A stretch of DNA of 50,684 nucleotides from Bacteroidales bacterium (GCA_025455395.1 JALOMO010000007.1:1-50684); one strand, 5' to 3'. Shown: positions 31,678-42,132, counted from the stretch's first letter. Translations and numbers: made by a program. Notes: generated from the letters alone by a model not told the origin.

Positions 31678-31730
31678 GGCAGTTTATCCGCCAACCGGCG
31701 GATGGTTTAAGCCTCTCACCCATCGCTCCA
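31678..31730 (-). pseudogene. Partial tRNA-Ser copy with a palindrome in the anticodon arm
   Basis: 28 nt at 31703-31730 are identical to the 5' part of the intact tRNA (31629-31656). Then a perfect palindrome TCCGCC-AACC-GGCGGA (31687-31702) stands where the first half of the anticodon arm should be. TAAACTGCC (31678-31686) resumes the tRNA sequence on the minus strand. Variable arm, T arm and 3' acceptor are missing. It lies just upstream of the intact tRNA. Confidence 0.8.
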
Positions 31731-31793
31731 AAACCCTCTGAAATCGTTTTTTCAGCGGGGCAAAATTAAAAAATCATTGCATACTTTACAATA

Positions 31794-33206
31794 TTATCCC
31801 CTCTTTTTCTCCATCAACACCACATTCTCAACATGAAAGGTCTGCGGGAACATGTCAACAGGCTGTACCCGCACCAGATCATACCCCTGCGAGAGTATCC
31901 CCAGGTCACGCGCCTGCGTGGCCGGGTTGCAGCTTACATATACAATCCTTTCGGCACCTGATCCGAGTATTACCCTCGTGACATCTTCATGCATGCCTGC
32001 CCTGGGAGGATCGGTGATGATCACGTCCGGCCTCCCGCGTTCACTGAAGAGATTTTCATTCAGTATCTCTTTGATGTCACCTGAGATAAACAATGTGTTG
32101 CCTATGTCATTGACAGTGGCATTGATCCGCGCATCTGTGACAGCCTCTTCAATATATTCGATACCGGTCATCTGTGCGGCTCCCGCAGCCAGGTAACATG
32201 CAATTGTACCTGCCCCGGTGTACAGATCATATACATTCTCTGTACCGGTAAGCTGCGCAAACTCCTTCACAACACCATAGAGCCTCGATGCCTGCCTGCT
32301 ATTGGTCTGGTAAAACGACTTAGGCCCCACCCTGAACCTCAACCCCTCCATCTCTTCCGTGATATAGGGACTGCCTGAGTAATGCACAGGCACCTGGTCA
32401 GCAAGACTGGTGTTTTTCTTTATGTTGGTCACATACCATAAAGAGGTGATCTCCGGAAAATGATGTGTCAGATGACTCAGCAGACCTTCTCTCTTTTCAT
32501 CATCACCGTATGCAGTTACCAGCACCACCATCACCTCACCGGTCGTGGTTATCCTGATTATAAGATTTCGCAGAAAGCCGGTGTGCTCTCTCTGGTCATA
32601 GAACTGCAACCCTTTCTCAATGGCATATCTCCTGACCTCATTCTTTATGGCGTTCGATGGCTCCTCCATCAGAAGGCACTCGTTGATATCCAGCACCTTG
32701 TCATAAATGCCCGGAATATGAAAGCCAAGTGCCGGACCTTTTTCAAGTACCTGATCAGAGCCTGCCTCCTCATGAGTTATCCAGCGCCTCGCGGCAAAGG
32801 TGAACTCCAGTTTGTTACGATATCTGTAGCTCTTTTCTGAACCTATAATAGGATTCTCTCCGGGCACCTGAAGATGGCCTATGCGCGTCAGGTTGTCCCT
32901 CACCTGCTTATCCTTGTAAAAGAGTTGCCTGTCATAAGGCAGGTGCTGCCAGCGGCAACCGCCGCATACGCCAAAATGCTCACAGGGAGGCGTGATCCTG
33001 TCACGTGAGGGTGTCGTCACAGCAAGAGCCACGCCTTCCATATAGCGACTCTTTTTCTTCTTCACCCGTACATCAACAACATCACCCGGTATCATCCCGG
33101 GAACGAAGAGGACCATGTCATCGACCCTTGCAATGGCATTGCCTTCTGATCCGATGTCTGTGATTGTAACACCTCTCAGCAGAGGCAGGGTTTTCTTCCT
33201 TCCCAC
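31794..33206 (-). CDS. rlmD: 23S rRNA (uracil-C5)-methyltransferase, RlmD/RumA family
   Basis: The 470-residue protein has an N-terminal TRAM domain (about 5-60), the iron-sulfur cysteines in CEHFGVCGGCRWQH, a SAM domain with YDLYTGAGTIACYLA, and the catalytic VSCNPATQARDL. It methylates uracil in 23S rRNA, at the U1939-type position if it follows E. coli RlmD; related enzymes act on tRNA or other 23S sites. The gene begins 3 nt after the exported hydrolase upstream, so the two are cotranscribed. Confidence 0.9.
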   Translation of the reverse strand: MGRKKTLPLLRGVTITDIGSEGNAIARVDDMVLFVPGMIPGDVVDVRVKKKKSRYMEGVALAVTTPSRDRITPPCEHFGVCGGCRWQHLPYDRQLFYKDKQVRDNLTRIGHLQVPGENPIIGSEKSYRYRNKLEFTFAARRWITHEEAGSDQVLEKGPALGFHIPGIYDKVLDINECLLMEEPSNAIKNEVRRYAIEKGLQFYDQREHTGFLRNLIIRITTTGEVMVVLVTAYGDDEKREGLLSHLTHHFPEITSLWYVTNIKKNTSLADQVPVHYSGSPYITEEMEGLRFRVGPKSFYQTNSRQASRLYGVVKEFAQLTGTENVYDLYTGAGTIACYLAAGAAQMTGIEYIEEAVTDARINATVNDIGNTLFISGDIKEILNENLFSERGRPDVIITDPPRAGMHEDVTRVILGSGAERIVYVSCNPATQARDLGILSQGYDLVRVQPVDMFPQTFHVENVVLMEKKRG

Positions 33207-33209
33207 CTG

Positions 33210-34439
33210 CTATTTCCTGAAGAGTTTGAAGAATGACAGAGCGGCCATCCCGGCAGGCAGTACACCCTCCGAGTGATCAAGATCCTCCAACTCCACATAG
33301 GTGCATGTCAGTGGATTTGTGCCTGCGCTAAGCATCTCATCATGCATCATATCAGATAGTTCTGGAATAACATAATCGTCAGCTGTACCATGTACAAAGA
33401 GCAAAGGCACCTCACTGTCCCATCCCTCAATGCTGTTTGCAGCCATGGCATTACGCACACTCAGGTATGTTGCGGAGGTGGCATGACCCGTTATATAGTC
33501 AGCCTTGAAAAGTTGCGGAACCAGGTTTGTAAGCTGCGCGTTTATCTGATCTGAAGAGTGTATACCGTCATATAATAAGGGTATACGCCCTGCGTAAGGA
33601 TCTTTAAACAAATCGGAAAGCGGATTGGTGAAGAGGTCATATTCCGTGTACGCATTGGCAATATATCCCAGGAAGACAGGCATAGGATATTCCGCCAGAC
33701 CAAGAACATAGGAATTAAAATAAGCTATATCATATGCTCCTGCGCCACATGAGGCGGCAGACACATTGAAATCTGCACCGTACTCATTCTCAAGCGCATC
33801 GAGAAAGGCAAGGGTAGCCCAGCCTCCCTGCGAGTAACCAAGCAGGAATTGTTCATTGCTAATGACAATATCCTTTGCTATATCCTCATCAAACTCCCTG
33901 AGCGAATAAAGCATGTCAACGAGGCTTCTGACGGTCGATTCCTTGTGAAAATAAGGGTGGGGCATATCTTCTGAAACCCCGAAGCCGAGATAATCGGCCA
34001 TCATAACCACATAGCCCGTCGATGCGAGGCACTGAAGAATCTGGTAATAGGTATTGAACGGATTGACTGACGGTGCTTCCGAATGCAACGTGTTTGTACC
34101 GTTCTGATATGAAAGGACAGGATAGGTCCCGGGCTTGGATGGTATTGCAACAAGACCCGAGGCAAGCACCTCTTCCCCTTTGAAAGAGGTGTTGTAAGTG
34201 ATGCTGTAAACGATCACACCTCCCTCAACATCAGATATGATCTCCGAAACACCCGGATAGACAGCTTTAATTACATTCAGCAGCGTATTTACGTTTGTCT
34301 CTGTTAGAGTCACTTCCCTTGTGGCTGATACCAGGTATGTATTGTCATCAAAGGGATCAGATTTTTCCTTACACGACTGCACGCTCACAATCAGCAACAT
34401 CATAAGGGTTACTCTGAGAATTATATAAATGTTCTTCAT
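33210..34439 (-). CDS. Alpha/beta-hydrolase lipoprotein
   Basis: I start at the Met at 34439 (MKNIYIILRVTLMMLLIV), giving 409 residues with lipobox SVQSC. The mature enzyme is an alpha/beta hydrolase of the secretory lipase-like type. It has a PVLSYQNGTNT strand, the nucleophile in LLGYSQGGWATL, an Asp in LFVHGTADDYV and the likely His in DLDHSEGV. It should act on esters or peptides at the cell envelope. A full -7 box lies 18 nt upstream. It is followed after 3 nt by rlmD. Confidence 0.87.
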   Translation of the reverse strand: MKNIYIILRVTLMMLLIVSVQSCKEKSDPFDDNTYLVSATREVTLTETNVNTLLNVIKAVYPGVSEIISDVEGGVIVYSITYNTSFKGEEVLASGLVAIPSKPGTYPVLSYQNGTNTLHSEAPSVNPFNTYYQILQCLASTGYVVMMADYLGFGVSEDMPHPYFHKESTVRSLVDMLYSLREFDEDIAKDIVISNEQFLLGYSQGGWATLAFLDALENEYGADFNVSAASCGAGAYDIAYFNSYVLGLAEYPMPVFLGYIANAYTEYDLFTNPLSDLFKDPYAGRIPLLYDGIHSSDQINAQLTNLVPQLFKADYITGHATSATYLSVRNAMAANSIEGWDSEVPLLFVHGTADDYVIPELSDMMHDEMLSAGTNPLTCTYVELEDLDHSEGVLPAGMAALSFFKLFRK

Positions 34440-34457
34440 CTCTGTCAGTATTTGATG

Positions 34458-34465
34458 CAAAGATA
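34458..34465 (-). promoter_or_regulatory. -7 box of the hydrolase-rlmD operon
   Basis: The minus strand reads TATCTTTG, an exact match, 18 nt before the chosen start. Its position supports the shorter start at 34439 over the longer frame from 34523. Confidence 0.62.
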
Positions 34466-34491
34466 GGTCAATTTCTTTAGGTAGGGGCAGG

Positions 34492-34550
34492 GAAGACGGA
34501 AGACCGAAGACCGAAGACTGCAAGACCGCAAGACCGCAAGACCGCAGGAC
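34492..34550. repeat. Heptamer/octamer tandem repeats between divergent promoters
   Basis: Four seven-base units of the GAAGACC type are followed by three eight-base GCAAGACC units and one GCAGGAC. They fill most of the gap between the two divergent -7 boxes. Confidence 0.8.
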
Positions 34551-34559
34551 AATTTTTTC

Positions 34560-34567
34560 TATCTTTG
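34560..34567 (+). promoter_or_regulatory. -7 box of the ABC-F operon
   Basis: TATCTTTG followed by C is an exact match 19 nt before the start codon at 34587. Confidence 0.65.
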
Positions 34568-34586
34568 CACCTTCAAATTCTAACTG

Positions 34587-36566
34587 ATGGTTTCGGTCAA
34601 TAATGTATCCCTCCTGTTTGGCAGTTTCATCCTTCTGGATGAGATCTCATTCCTTATCACCAGGCAGGAACGCATAGGTCTTACAGGGCGGAACGGAGCC
34701 GGGAAGTCAACTTTGATGAAGATCATCGCGGGGCTTCAGGAGCCTACCTCAGGCTCTGTCGAGAAGCCCAGAGAGCTGTCTGTCGGGTATCTCGAGCAGC
34801 AGATGAAGGTATCTGACACTACCACTGTGCTTGAAGAAGCCCTCACCGCCTTTACCGAGCTGAAGGCTCTTGAGCAGGAGATAGCATCATGTACCATTGC
34901 CGTCACTGAGAGAACCGACTATGAAAGCCAGGGCTATCATGAGCTTTGCGACAGGCTGCACCAGGCCGACGAACGTTACCGGATGCTTGGAGGAAATGAC
35001 TACGTATCTGTCACTGGCCAGACGCTTACAGGCCTCGGTTTCAGCCATAAAGACTTCAAAAGGCCTACTCGTGAGCTGAGCGGCGGATGGCGCATGAGGG
35101 TTGAGCTGGCAAAGATACTTCTTCGCAAACCTGACCTCATTCTTCTTGATGAGCCAACCAACCACCTTGATATTGAGTCGATAATGTGGCTCGAGAATTT
35201 TCTTATCTCCTATCCGGGAGCAGTTATACTTGTGTCACATGACCGTACCTTCCTTGATAATGTAACACTGCGAACCCTTGAGATAAGCCTCGGCAGGATA
35301 TATGACTACAGGGTGCCATACACAAGGTACACAGAGCTGCGGCGTGAACGCCGCGAACAGCAGGAAGCCGCCTACCGCAACCAGCGGAAGATGATTGACG
35401 ATACCGAAAGATTCATCGAGCGGTTCAGGTATAAACCCACCAAGGCAGTGCAGGTACAGAGCAAGATCAAGCAGCTGAAGAAACTGGAGCGGATCGAGAT
35501 TGAAGATGAGGACCTTTCGGCAATAAATATACGGTTCTCACCTGCTCCCCGCTCCGGCACTGTCGTCGTTGAAACTGATGAAGCCTCAAAGCGCTATGGC
35601 TCCCACCTGGTACTTGACAAGGTATCACTGAAGATCGAGAGAGGCGAAAAGGTAGCCTTCGTGGGGAGAAATGGTGAAGGGAAAACAACTCTCTCAAGAA
35701 TGATCCTCGGACAGATTGATTGTGAAGGCGTTATGAAACGAGGACATAATGTCAGCATCGGGTATTTTGCCCAGAACCAGGATGAATTGCTAAATGATGA
35801 TATCACAGTATTTGAGACGGTAGACAGGATTGCAAGAGGTGATATACGCACCCGCATGCGCGATATTCTCGGAGCCTTCCTTTTCCATGGCGATGATATT
35901 GAAAAGAAAGTCAAAGTCCTGTCAGGTGGAGAGCGGTCAAGGCTGGCAATAGTACAACTGCTGCTTGAACCTTATAACCTTTTGCTGCTCGATGAACCTA
36001 CCAATCATCTTGACATCCGTTCAAAAGAGATACTTAAAAAAGCCCTTATAAAGTTTGATGGCACATTAATTGTGGTCTCGCACGACAGGGACTTTCTCGA
36101 CGGACTGGTGAACAAGGTGTACGAATTTCGCAACAGAAAGATAAGGACACACCTTGGCGGGATATCAGAGTTCCTGAGGGCCAGGAAGATAGAGTCACTG
36201 AAAGAACTAGAGAAAAAAGATGTCGCAGTAGTGGTGGCTGCACCCCCTGTGAAGGGAGAACCAGCCCCTGTGCAAAACAGCAAGATGCGATACCTTGAAA
36301 AGAAAGAGACAGAGAGGGTCTACAGGAGACTGAAGCGGCAGGCTGAGGAGAACGAAGCAGAAATAACTCTCCTTGAGAAGGAGATTGCGGAGATGGATGC
36401 ACGACTTGCCTCAGGTGACAAAGAGGTGGTAAGTGAGACAGCGTTCTACAGTCAGTACATGGAGAAAAAACAGAGGCTTGAGACACTTATGCACCGATGG
36501 GAAAAGATACACAGTGAACTTGAGGAATTCATGTCAGAATATATGAATAGCGATGATCATTTATGA
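34587..36566 (+). CDS. ABC-F family ATPase
   Basis: The 659-residue protein has two ATPase domains and no membrane segment. Walker A motifs are GRNGAGKST (near residue 36) and GRNGEGKTT (near 363); signatures are [12 protein letters not shown] and [12 protein letters not shown]; Walker B segments are [12 protein letters not shown] and [12 protein letters not shown]. The linker between them is the helical ABC-F type, and a charged coiled coil ends the protein (about 565-655), as in Uup-like members. These ATPases act on ribosomes. The stop overlaps the thioesterase gene by 14 nt. Confidence 0.93.
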   Translation: MVSVNNVSLLFGSFILLDEISFLITRQERIGLTGRNGAGKSTLMKIIAGLQEPTSGSVEKPRELSVGYLEQQMKVSDTTTVLEEALTAFTELKALEQEIASCTIAVTERTDYESQGYHELCDRLHQADERYRMLGGNDYVSVTGQTLTGLGFSHKDFKRPTRELSGGWRMRVELAKILLRKPDLILLDEPTNHLDIESIMWLENFLISYPGAVILVSHDRTFLDNVTLRTLEISLGRIYDYRVPYTRYTELRRERREQQEAAYRNQRKMIDDTERFIERFRYKPTKAVQVQSKIKQLKKLERIEIEDEDLSAINIRFSPAPRSGTVVVETDEASKRYGSHLVLDKVSLKIERGEKVAFVGRNGEGKTTLSRMILGQIDCEGVMKRGHNVSIGYFAQNQDELLNDDITVFETVDRIARGDIRTRMRDILGAFLFHGDDIEKKVKVLSGGERSRLAIVQLLLEPYNLLLLDEPTNHLDIRSKEILKKALIKFDGTLIVVSHDRDFLDGLVNKVYEFRNRKIRTHLGGISEFLRARKIESLKELEKKDVAVVVAAPPVKGEPAPVQNSKMRYLEKKETERVYRRLKRQAEENEAEITLLEKEIAEMDARLASGDKEVVSETAFYSQYMEKKQRLETLMHRWEKIHSELEEFMSEYMNSDDHL

Positions 36567-37308
36567 ACGGAAATACCCGGTAAATGTCTTCGACACGGAC
36601 ATCAGAGGCAGGCTCAGCCCCGGCTCACTCTTTAATTATTTCCAGGATCTCGCAGGAAGGCACGCGTCTCTCCTTGGCTTCGGACGTGAACATCTTATTA
36701 CGAATGGCTTTTTCTGGGTATTGTCAAGGATGGTTGTTAAGATAGAAAGGATGCCACGGACCTGGGAGGAAGTCACCATACGCACCTGGCCACGCGGCAC
36801 CGATGCCATCTTCGCACTCCGTGACCTTGAGATGTTTGACGCCGGAGGCAACAGGATCGTGGGAGCATCCTCCTCATGGGTCATCGTTGACCTTGAGACC
36901 AGGAAGGTGCAGCGCCCTGACCGGGCTCTTTCATTCCTCAATGCACAATACCCCGGGCAGAGAGCTCTCGAGGTAAACGCGGGAAAGGTGCCGGCACTGC
37001 AGTCCAATAGCAACAAACTCACAAGGCTGACGGCACAGCTCGATGACATGGACATTAATGACCATGTCAACAATGCAAGGTATATTCACTGGGTGACAAA
37101 CTCATATGACATGGAGTTCATAGGTGCCCATATACCTGAAACAGTTGAGGTGAACTATCTCTCTGAAGGCCACCAGGGTGATGCGATAAACATACTAACC
37201 TCCGGTGCGGATGAGGAGGGCAATTCCTTCATCCATTCAGTTATCCGCGAGGCAGACCATGCAGAACTATGCAGGTTAAGGATTAAATGGAAAGAAGAGA
37301 GACTTTGA
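36553..37308 (+). CDS. Acyl-ACP thioesterase
   Basis: The 251-residue protein is a double hot-dog acyl-ACP thioesterase related to plant FatA/FatB. N-terminal hot dog: [20 protein letters not shown] and [18 protein letters not shown]. The second carries [14 protein letters not shown], with the Asn and His expected at the active site. It releases free fatty acids from acyl carrier protein in the cytosol. It overlaps the ABC-F gene by 14 nt and so is translated from the same transcript, without an obvious functional link. Confidence 0.92.
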   Translation: MIIYERKYPVNVFDTDIRGRLSPGSLFNYFQDLAGRHASLLGFGREHLITNGFFWVLSRMVVKIERMPRTWEEVTIRTWPRGTDAIFALRDLEMFDAGGNRIVGASSSWVIVDLETRKVQRPDRALSFLNAQYPGQRALEVNAGKVPALQSNSNKLTRLTAQLDDMDINDHVNNARYIHWVTNSYDMEFIGAHIPETVEVNYLSEGHQGDAINILTSGADEEGNSFIHSVIREADHAELCRLRIKWKEERL

Positions 37309-37329
37309 AATCTTTATTACCTTTAGACC

Positions 37330-38670
37330 ATGCTTAGATGTATCAGAGATAAGGGTGCGGCACACATTACAGCAGCGATTGTGATGTTCCTCGTTTCCTC
37401 ATGCTATACAAGCCGGCAGAGTGCACCTGACACAAAAGATCTTTCCTACGTATATAACCCCGCACGGAACGTCTTCACCCCGTCAGTATCATTATATAAT
37501 GAGGACTCTGAAACGACGGTGCTCTCAGTAAGTATCCGAAGGGATGAACTCTTCTTCAGCGAAGCAAATCCGGAGGGTGTCCCAACTGCCTCCATACTGC
37601 TTTCCGTGAAGCTTTTTGACCAGACCCTTGGAGGAAACCTGGCAGATACGGCAAACTACAAGTATGATCTTATCAGGGAGGATGTTGGCGGCGGTTATGC
37701 ATTCAGGATACCTCTTAAGGCATATGATGGCGTATCATACACTGTAGCGCTTAAGATCATAGACCTGATAAGACAACGAACAGTACAGACATTTATTGAT
37801 TTCGACAGGACAGGCCCCTACAGCGGTCTGAATTATAAGGTGCGTGATCATTTCAGCAAGAACGAGGTTTTTTCTAATATTGTGAAACCCAATCAGTTCA
37901 TTAATGTACTCAGCCCTTCATTGAAGCCAGACACGTTGTGGCTATTTTATTATAAGACAGTGATGGAGTTGCCTGCTCCACCCTCGACAGTACTCCCGGA
38001 GGTCACACTATCACCCGAACCTGAACTGATTATCCCGGTACCATATTCTGATACGCTGCCAATAATGTTTCCTCGCGAAGGGATCTACATGCTTTCACCT
38101 GACAGCCTTATCAGAGAGGGGTTGGTGCTGCTAAACTTCGGTAATGATCATCCCTCCTTCACCAGTCCGGAAACAATGATACCACCCCTTGGCTATATCG
38201 CAACAGCTGAGGAGATGGAGTATCTGGTTAATGCCGACAAACCGAAGCTTGCTCTTGATGAATTCTGGTTTAACCGGACCGGCAGCATAGAGAGGTCGAA
38301 AGAGCTGATACGGATATATTACAACCGTACTCTCTTTGCAAATTACTATTTCAGCTCATACAAGCAGGGCTGGCTCACAGACAGGGGCATGATGTACATC
38401 ATGTACGGCCCGCCTGATAAGGTATACAAGAATGTTGATGGTGAGAGCTGGGGTTACAAGATGCCTCCCGTAAAGAGCGCCTGGGGATCGCAATACAGTT
38501 CAACAGAAGAGTATTTATGGTTCAACTTCAGCAAGAAAAAGAACCTGTTCTCTCAGAACGATTTTGTTCTCAACAGGGCTTCCACACCTATCAGCTACTG
38601 GGATATAGCTGTGGCAAGATGGCGTGAGGGCAAGGTATTCAGACTCGAAACAGCCACAGAATTACAATGA
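37330..38670 (+). CDS. GWxTD-domain lipoprotein
   Basis: The 446-residue protein has a signal with lipobox LVSSC near residue 25. The first 300 residues look beta-rich and match no family I can name. The C-terminal part holds the GWxTD motif in YKQGWLTDRGMMYIMYGPPD (about residue 355), the hallmark of a domain found in Bacteroidota envelope proteins of unknown function. It starts 21 nt after the thioesterase and overlaps rlmB by 4 nt, so it lies in the middle of a four-gene operon. Confidence 0.87.
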   Translation: MLRCIRDKGAAHITAAIVMFLVSSCYTSRQSAPDTKDLSYVYNPARNVFTPSVSLYNEDSETTVLSVSIRRDELFFSEANPEGVPTASILLSVKLFDQTLGGNLADTANYKYDLIREDVGGGYAFRIPLKAYDGVSYTVALKIIDLIRQRTVQTFIDFDRTGPYSGLNYKVRDHFSKNEVFSNIVKPNQFINVLSPSLKPDTLWLFYYKTVMELPAPPSTVLPEVTLSPEPELIIPVPYSDTLPIMFPREGIYMLSPDSLIREGLVLLNFGNDHPSFTSPETMIPPLGYIATAEEMEYLVNADKPKLALDEFWFNRTGSIERSKELIRIYYNRTLFANYYFSSYKQGWLTDRGMMYIMYGPPDKVYKNVDGESWGYKMPPVKSAWGSQYSSTEEYLWFNFSKKKNLFSQNDFVLNRASTPISYWDIAVARWREGKVFRLETATELQ

Positions 38671-39413
38671 TATACAGCGAAAAAGAATTTATCTTCGGAA
38701 TGCACCCTGTCATCGAAGCCGTCATCGCCGGAAGACAGATAGACCGCATACTGGTGAAGCAGGGACTGCGTGGAGCCTCCTATCATGACCTTATGAAAGT
38801 GATAAACGAGCATGCCATACCATGGCAGGTAGTGCCGATGGAGAAGCTTGATTACATCACGCGAAAGAACCACCAGGGTGTCATTGCATGGCTGTCGGCA
38901 ATAGAGTTCCAGAACATCGAAAACCTCCTGCCACGCATTTTTGAGGAGGGCAATGACCCCCTTCTGATTATGCTTGACGGGGTCAGCGATGTGCGTAATT
39001 TCGGGGCCATAGTACGATCAGCCGCATGCTTCGGGGCACATGCCATCATAATACCTGAAAAGAACTCGGCACGGATCTCGGCTGACGCAATCAAAGCATC
39101 GGCCGGAGCCCTGAACTCATTCCCTGTATGCAGGGTAAAAAGCATCACTCGCTGCCTGACCTATCTTAAGGAATCGGGAGTGAAAGCCATCGCCGCCACG
39201 GAGAAGGCAGACAAGAATGTCAGTACAACAGATCTGAATGGCCCGACAGTAATAATCCTCGGATCGGAAGAGAAAGGAATCAGCCGCGAGCTCCTCACAA
39301 TGTCCGATATCCAGGTTTCGATACCGGTTACAGGAGCGATAAGCTCACTGAACGTCTCCGTCTCGGCAGGGATATTACTCTATGAGGTTAAGAGGCAAAG
39401 AGAGAAAGCATAA
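38667..39413 (+). CDS. rlmB: TrmH-family rRNA 2'-O-methyltransferase, RlmB type
   Basis: The 248-residue protein has an N-terminal substrate-binding domain (EFIFGMHPVIEAVIAGRQID) and a SPOUT knot with LIMLDGVSDVRNFGAIVRSA, VIILGSEEKGISRELL and VSIPVTGAISSLNVSVSAGI, all diagnostic of TrmH-family enzymes. RlmB methylates G2251 of 23S rRNA. The start overlaps the GWxTD stop (ATGA). It is the last gene of the operon starting at 34587. Confidence 0.93.
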   Translation: MIYSEKEFIFGMHPVIEAVIAGRQIDRILVKQGLRGASYHDLMKVINEHAIPWQVVPMEKLDYITRKNHQGVIAWLSAIEFQNIENLLPRIFEEGNDPLLIMLDGVSDVRNFGAIVRSAACFGAHAIIIPEKNSARISADAIKASAGALNSFPVCRVKSITRCLTYLKESGVKAIAATEKADKNVSTTDLNGPTVIILGSEEKGISRELLTMSDIQVSIPVTGAISSLNVSVSAGILLYEVKRQREKA

Positions 39414-39438
39414 GAATGCCGGCAGGGAGACTGAATAA

Positions 39439-40680
39439 TTACCGTTTATTTTTTAGTGACTCCATATCGCTGCCAGAAATATTCTGAAAGGCTCTTAAGC
39501 CGAACTGACCTATTACAGCATACACATAATCAAATATTCCTGACTGAACTGACTCATACGGAACCCACTGGTTCTCAATGCAGAAGCAGTATAGCTCCAC
39601 CGGCATGCCACTGTTTGTGGGAGGCATGTCGCGCACCATCACAGGCAATTTACTATCAATATTCTTATGATTTTGAAGGTATGCAAGCATGTATGCCCTG
39701 AAGGCTCCAAGGTTTGTCAGCGAGGTTGCCTCACCCCTCTTCACCGCCTTGATCTCTTCTGCATTCAGAGTAAGCCATGGTTCCAGAAGCGGTCGCCTGC
39801 TGATTCTGTCAAGCAGCTCTGCATCAAGAAAGGTGATCGACCGGACATCAATATGTATCTCACGCTTGATACGCCTGACGCCAGCCTCCTCCATTCCCTT
39901 CCAGTTCTGGAATGACTCAGAAACAAGCGCGTAGGTAGGTACAGTAAGTATGGTATTGTCGAAGTTCTTTACCTTCACTGTATGAAGCGACATGTCAATT
40001 ACGGTCCCGTCTATGTTACGTCCCGGGATCGTTATCCAGTCACCGAGGCTTAGCATCTTATTGGTCGATAGCTGCATACTGGCAACAAGTCCCAGCAGTG
40101 TATCCTTGAAAACAATAAGCAATGCTGCCGACGCGACTCCGAGACCCGCTATCACACTCGTGACGGAAACCCTGAAAAGAATTGAAATGATAACCAGTAT
40201 ACCGGCAATGAAGACCAGCGCCTTCACCAGCTGGACGTATCCATTTATAGGCCTCCCCTCTGATACTGGAAGGGTGAGATATATACTGTACCATGCCTGC
40301 ACAAAGGCGTTAACGGTCAGCACCGATGCTATGACAATATATATTTCCGCGCACCTGTGAACGAATGTGAGCCAGTTTGTTTGGTCATGTAACACCCATG
40401 ATGCGATGTACCATACTACCACACCCGGGACTATCAGTGCAACAGTATGAAAGACCTTTGACTCGAGAAAAATATCGTCGTAGGGTGACTTCGTCCGCTT
40501 TACCCAGACCGAGACAATCTTCACAATAATGGCCCTTGAGATGAACTTTGAAAGCCAGGCTGCAAAGGCCACCAGAATTACCAGAATTACTGCAGAGAGC
40601 CATGAGACTAGCCTGGCTGACATCCCGATGCCAGCTAACAGCTCCTTTAATAATTGTCCCGGTTCAATTGATTCAAACAT
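39439..40680 (-). CDS. MscS-family mechanosensitive channel
   Basis: The 413-residue protein has five membrane helices before an MscS core. The pore helix is in GVASAALLIVFKDTLLGLVA, followed by the cytoplasmic beta domain with LSLGDWITIPGRNIDGTVID, TVKVKNFDNTILTVPTYALV and SFQNWKGMEEAGVRRIKREI. Its arrangement resembles E. coli YbdG. It should open under osmotic downshock. It converges with rlmB (25 nt apart) and is transcribed alone. Confidence 0.92.
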   Translation of the reverse strand: MFESIEPGQLLKELLAGIGMSARLVSWLSAVILVILVAFAAWLSKFISRAIIVKIVSVWVKRTKSPYDDIFLESKVFHTVALIVPGVVVWYIASWVLHDQTNWLTFVHRCAEIYIVIASVLTVNAFVQAWYSIYLTLPVSEGRPINGYVQLVKALVFIAGILVIISILFRVSVTSVIAGLGVASAALLIVFKDTLLGLVASMQLSTNKMLSLGDWITIPGRNIDGTVIDMSLHTVKVKNFDNTILTVPTYALVSESFQNWKGMEEAGVRRIKREIHIDVRSITFLDAELLDRISRRPLLEPWLTLNAEEIKAVKRGEATSLTNLGAFRAYMLAYLQNHKNIDSKLPVMVRDMPPTNSGMPVELYCFCIENQWVPYESVQSGIFDYVYAVIGQFGLRAFQNISGSDMESLKNKR

Positions 40681-40770
40681 TTCATACCAGATTTATCCGT
40701 CTGCAAATTACAAATTATCTTTTTTTATGATAGCCTCTTTATTACCTTTACCATACCAAACAACAAAATA

Positions 40771-42045
40771 ATGAAAGCCATACAGATTTCCCTGCTGTTC
40801 TTATTGCCGCTTCTTGCACCGGCACAGATCATATTTGATGATCATTTCACTGACCGTACCATAAGGTTTGACTTTATGCTTGCCGGGAACAGTGAATCAA
40901 CAAAGGTTTATCCGGTTTCGGTAATCAGCGAGCCCTTCTGGGGCGGTTCCTTGAAGAACCTTACCGATCCTTTCAATTACGGTAATTTCAGGTATGAAGT
41001 GTTTGACGCTGCCACCGGTACGCTTCTTTATTCAAAGGGATTCTGCACCCTGTACCAGGAGTGGCAGACAACAGCTGAGGCAAAGAGGATCGAAAAAAGC
41101 TTCCATGAAGTTGCCACCTTCCCCTTCCCCAGGAATAAGGTCCGTTTTGTACTGAGCATCAGGGGTCGCGACGGGCTCTTCACCAAACTGTATGAGACTG
41201 CCATCGATCCTTCAAGTTATTTTATCATCAATGAGAAACCTGATGAAGCCATGGCCACCCGGATCTATGGCAGCGGTGATCCGCACACCTCACTTGACAT
41301 CGCCTTCCTTGCAGAGGGCTATACAAAGGAGGAGATGGGAAAATTCAGGTCAGACGTCAAGCGCCTGGCTGATATCCTTTTCCAGGAGGCTCCCTTTGAT
41401 AAGTACCGTGAACGAATAAACATATGGGCTGTTGAGGTACCATCACATGAATCGGGTACTGATGTCCCGGGTGAGGGCATTTATGTAAACACAGCCCTTA
41501 ATTCAAGCTACTACACCTTTGACGTTGACCGTTATCTGACAACGCAGGACATCAGAAGTGTGAACGACTATGCTGCCTCGGCACCGCATGACCAGATAGT
41601 AGTGCTTATAAACAGCCCCAGATACGGCGGAGGCGGCGTATATAATTACTATAGCGCTGTCACTTCAGGTCATAAATTTACTCCTCAGGTCTTCACCCAC
41701 GAGTTTGGCCATGGTTTTGCAGGACTGGCTGATGAATATTACAGCTCAGAGGTTGCCTATGAGGAGTTTTATCCTCTTGATGTGGAGCCGTGGGAACCGA
41801 ATATTACCACCAGGGTGAATTTTGAATCTAAATGGAAAGACCTTATTGCCAGATCAGTACCTGTGCCCACACCGAACAGCAAGACATATACCGGTGTTAC
41901 AGGACTGTTCGAAGGAGGAGGTTATTCTGCAAAAGGCATCTTCCGGCCCTCCTTTGACTGCCGTATGAAGAGCAATGAGGCAGAATCATTCTGCGAGGTA
42001 TGCCAGCGGGCGATAGAGCAGATGATACTCTTTTATCTGGAATAA
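40771..42045 (+). CDS. Exported M64 (IgA peptidase-like) metallopeptidase
   Basis: The 424-residue protein has a signal peptide (MKAIQISLLFLLPLLAPAQ) and an N-terminal beta domain (about 25-150) of the M64 N-terminal type. The catalytic domain has DIAFLAEGYTKEEMGKF, IWAVEVPSHESGTDVPGEG and the zinc site THEFGHGFAGLADEYY. The founding member cleaves IgA, but environmental relatives are widespread and their substrates unknown. No sorting domain is present at the C-terminus. It is transcribed alone. Confidence 0.9.
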   Translation: MKAIQISLLFLLPLLAPAQIIFDDHFTDRTIRFDFMLAGNSESTKVYPVSVISEPFWGGSLKNLTDPFNYGNFRYEVFDAATGTLLYSKGFCTLYQEWQTTAEAKRIEKSFHEVATFPFPRNKVRFVLSIRGRDGLFTKLYETAIDPSSYFIINEKPDEAMATRIYGSGDPHTSLDIAFLAEGYTKEEMGKFRSDVKRLADILFQEAPFDKYRERINIWAVEVPSHESGTDVPGEGIYVNTALNSSYYTFDVDRYLTTQDIRSVNDYAASAPHDQIVVLINSPRYGGGGVYNYYSAVTSGHKFTPQVFTHEFGHGFAGLADEYYSSEVAYEEFYPLDVEPWEPNITTRVNFESKWKDLIARSVPVPTPNSKTYTGVTGLFEGGGYSAKGIFRPSFDCRMKSNEAESFCEVCQRAIEQMILFYLE

Positions 42046-42056
42046 AACAATGGCAT

Positions 42057-42124
42057 TTGCGATTGTCGATTGTCGATTTGCGATTAATTCGAACCATTCG
42101 AAAATCGCAAATCGCAAATCGCAA
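42057..42124. repeat. Inverted heptamer repeats between convergent genes
   Basis: Four units (TTGCGAT, TGTCGAT, TGTCGAT, TTGCGAT; 42057-42084) face three complementary ATCGCAA units (42104-42124) around TTCGAA-CCA-TTCGAA. The whole can fold as a hairpin. TTGCGAT is also the unit at 31205-31232. Confidence 0.8.
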
Positions 42125-42132
42125 ATTCTGTA

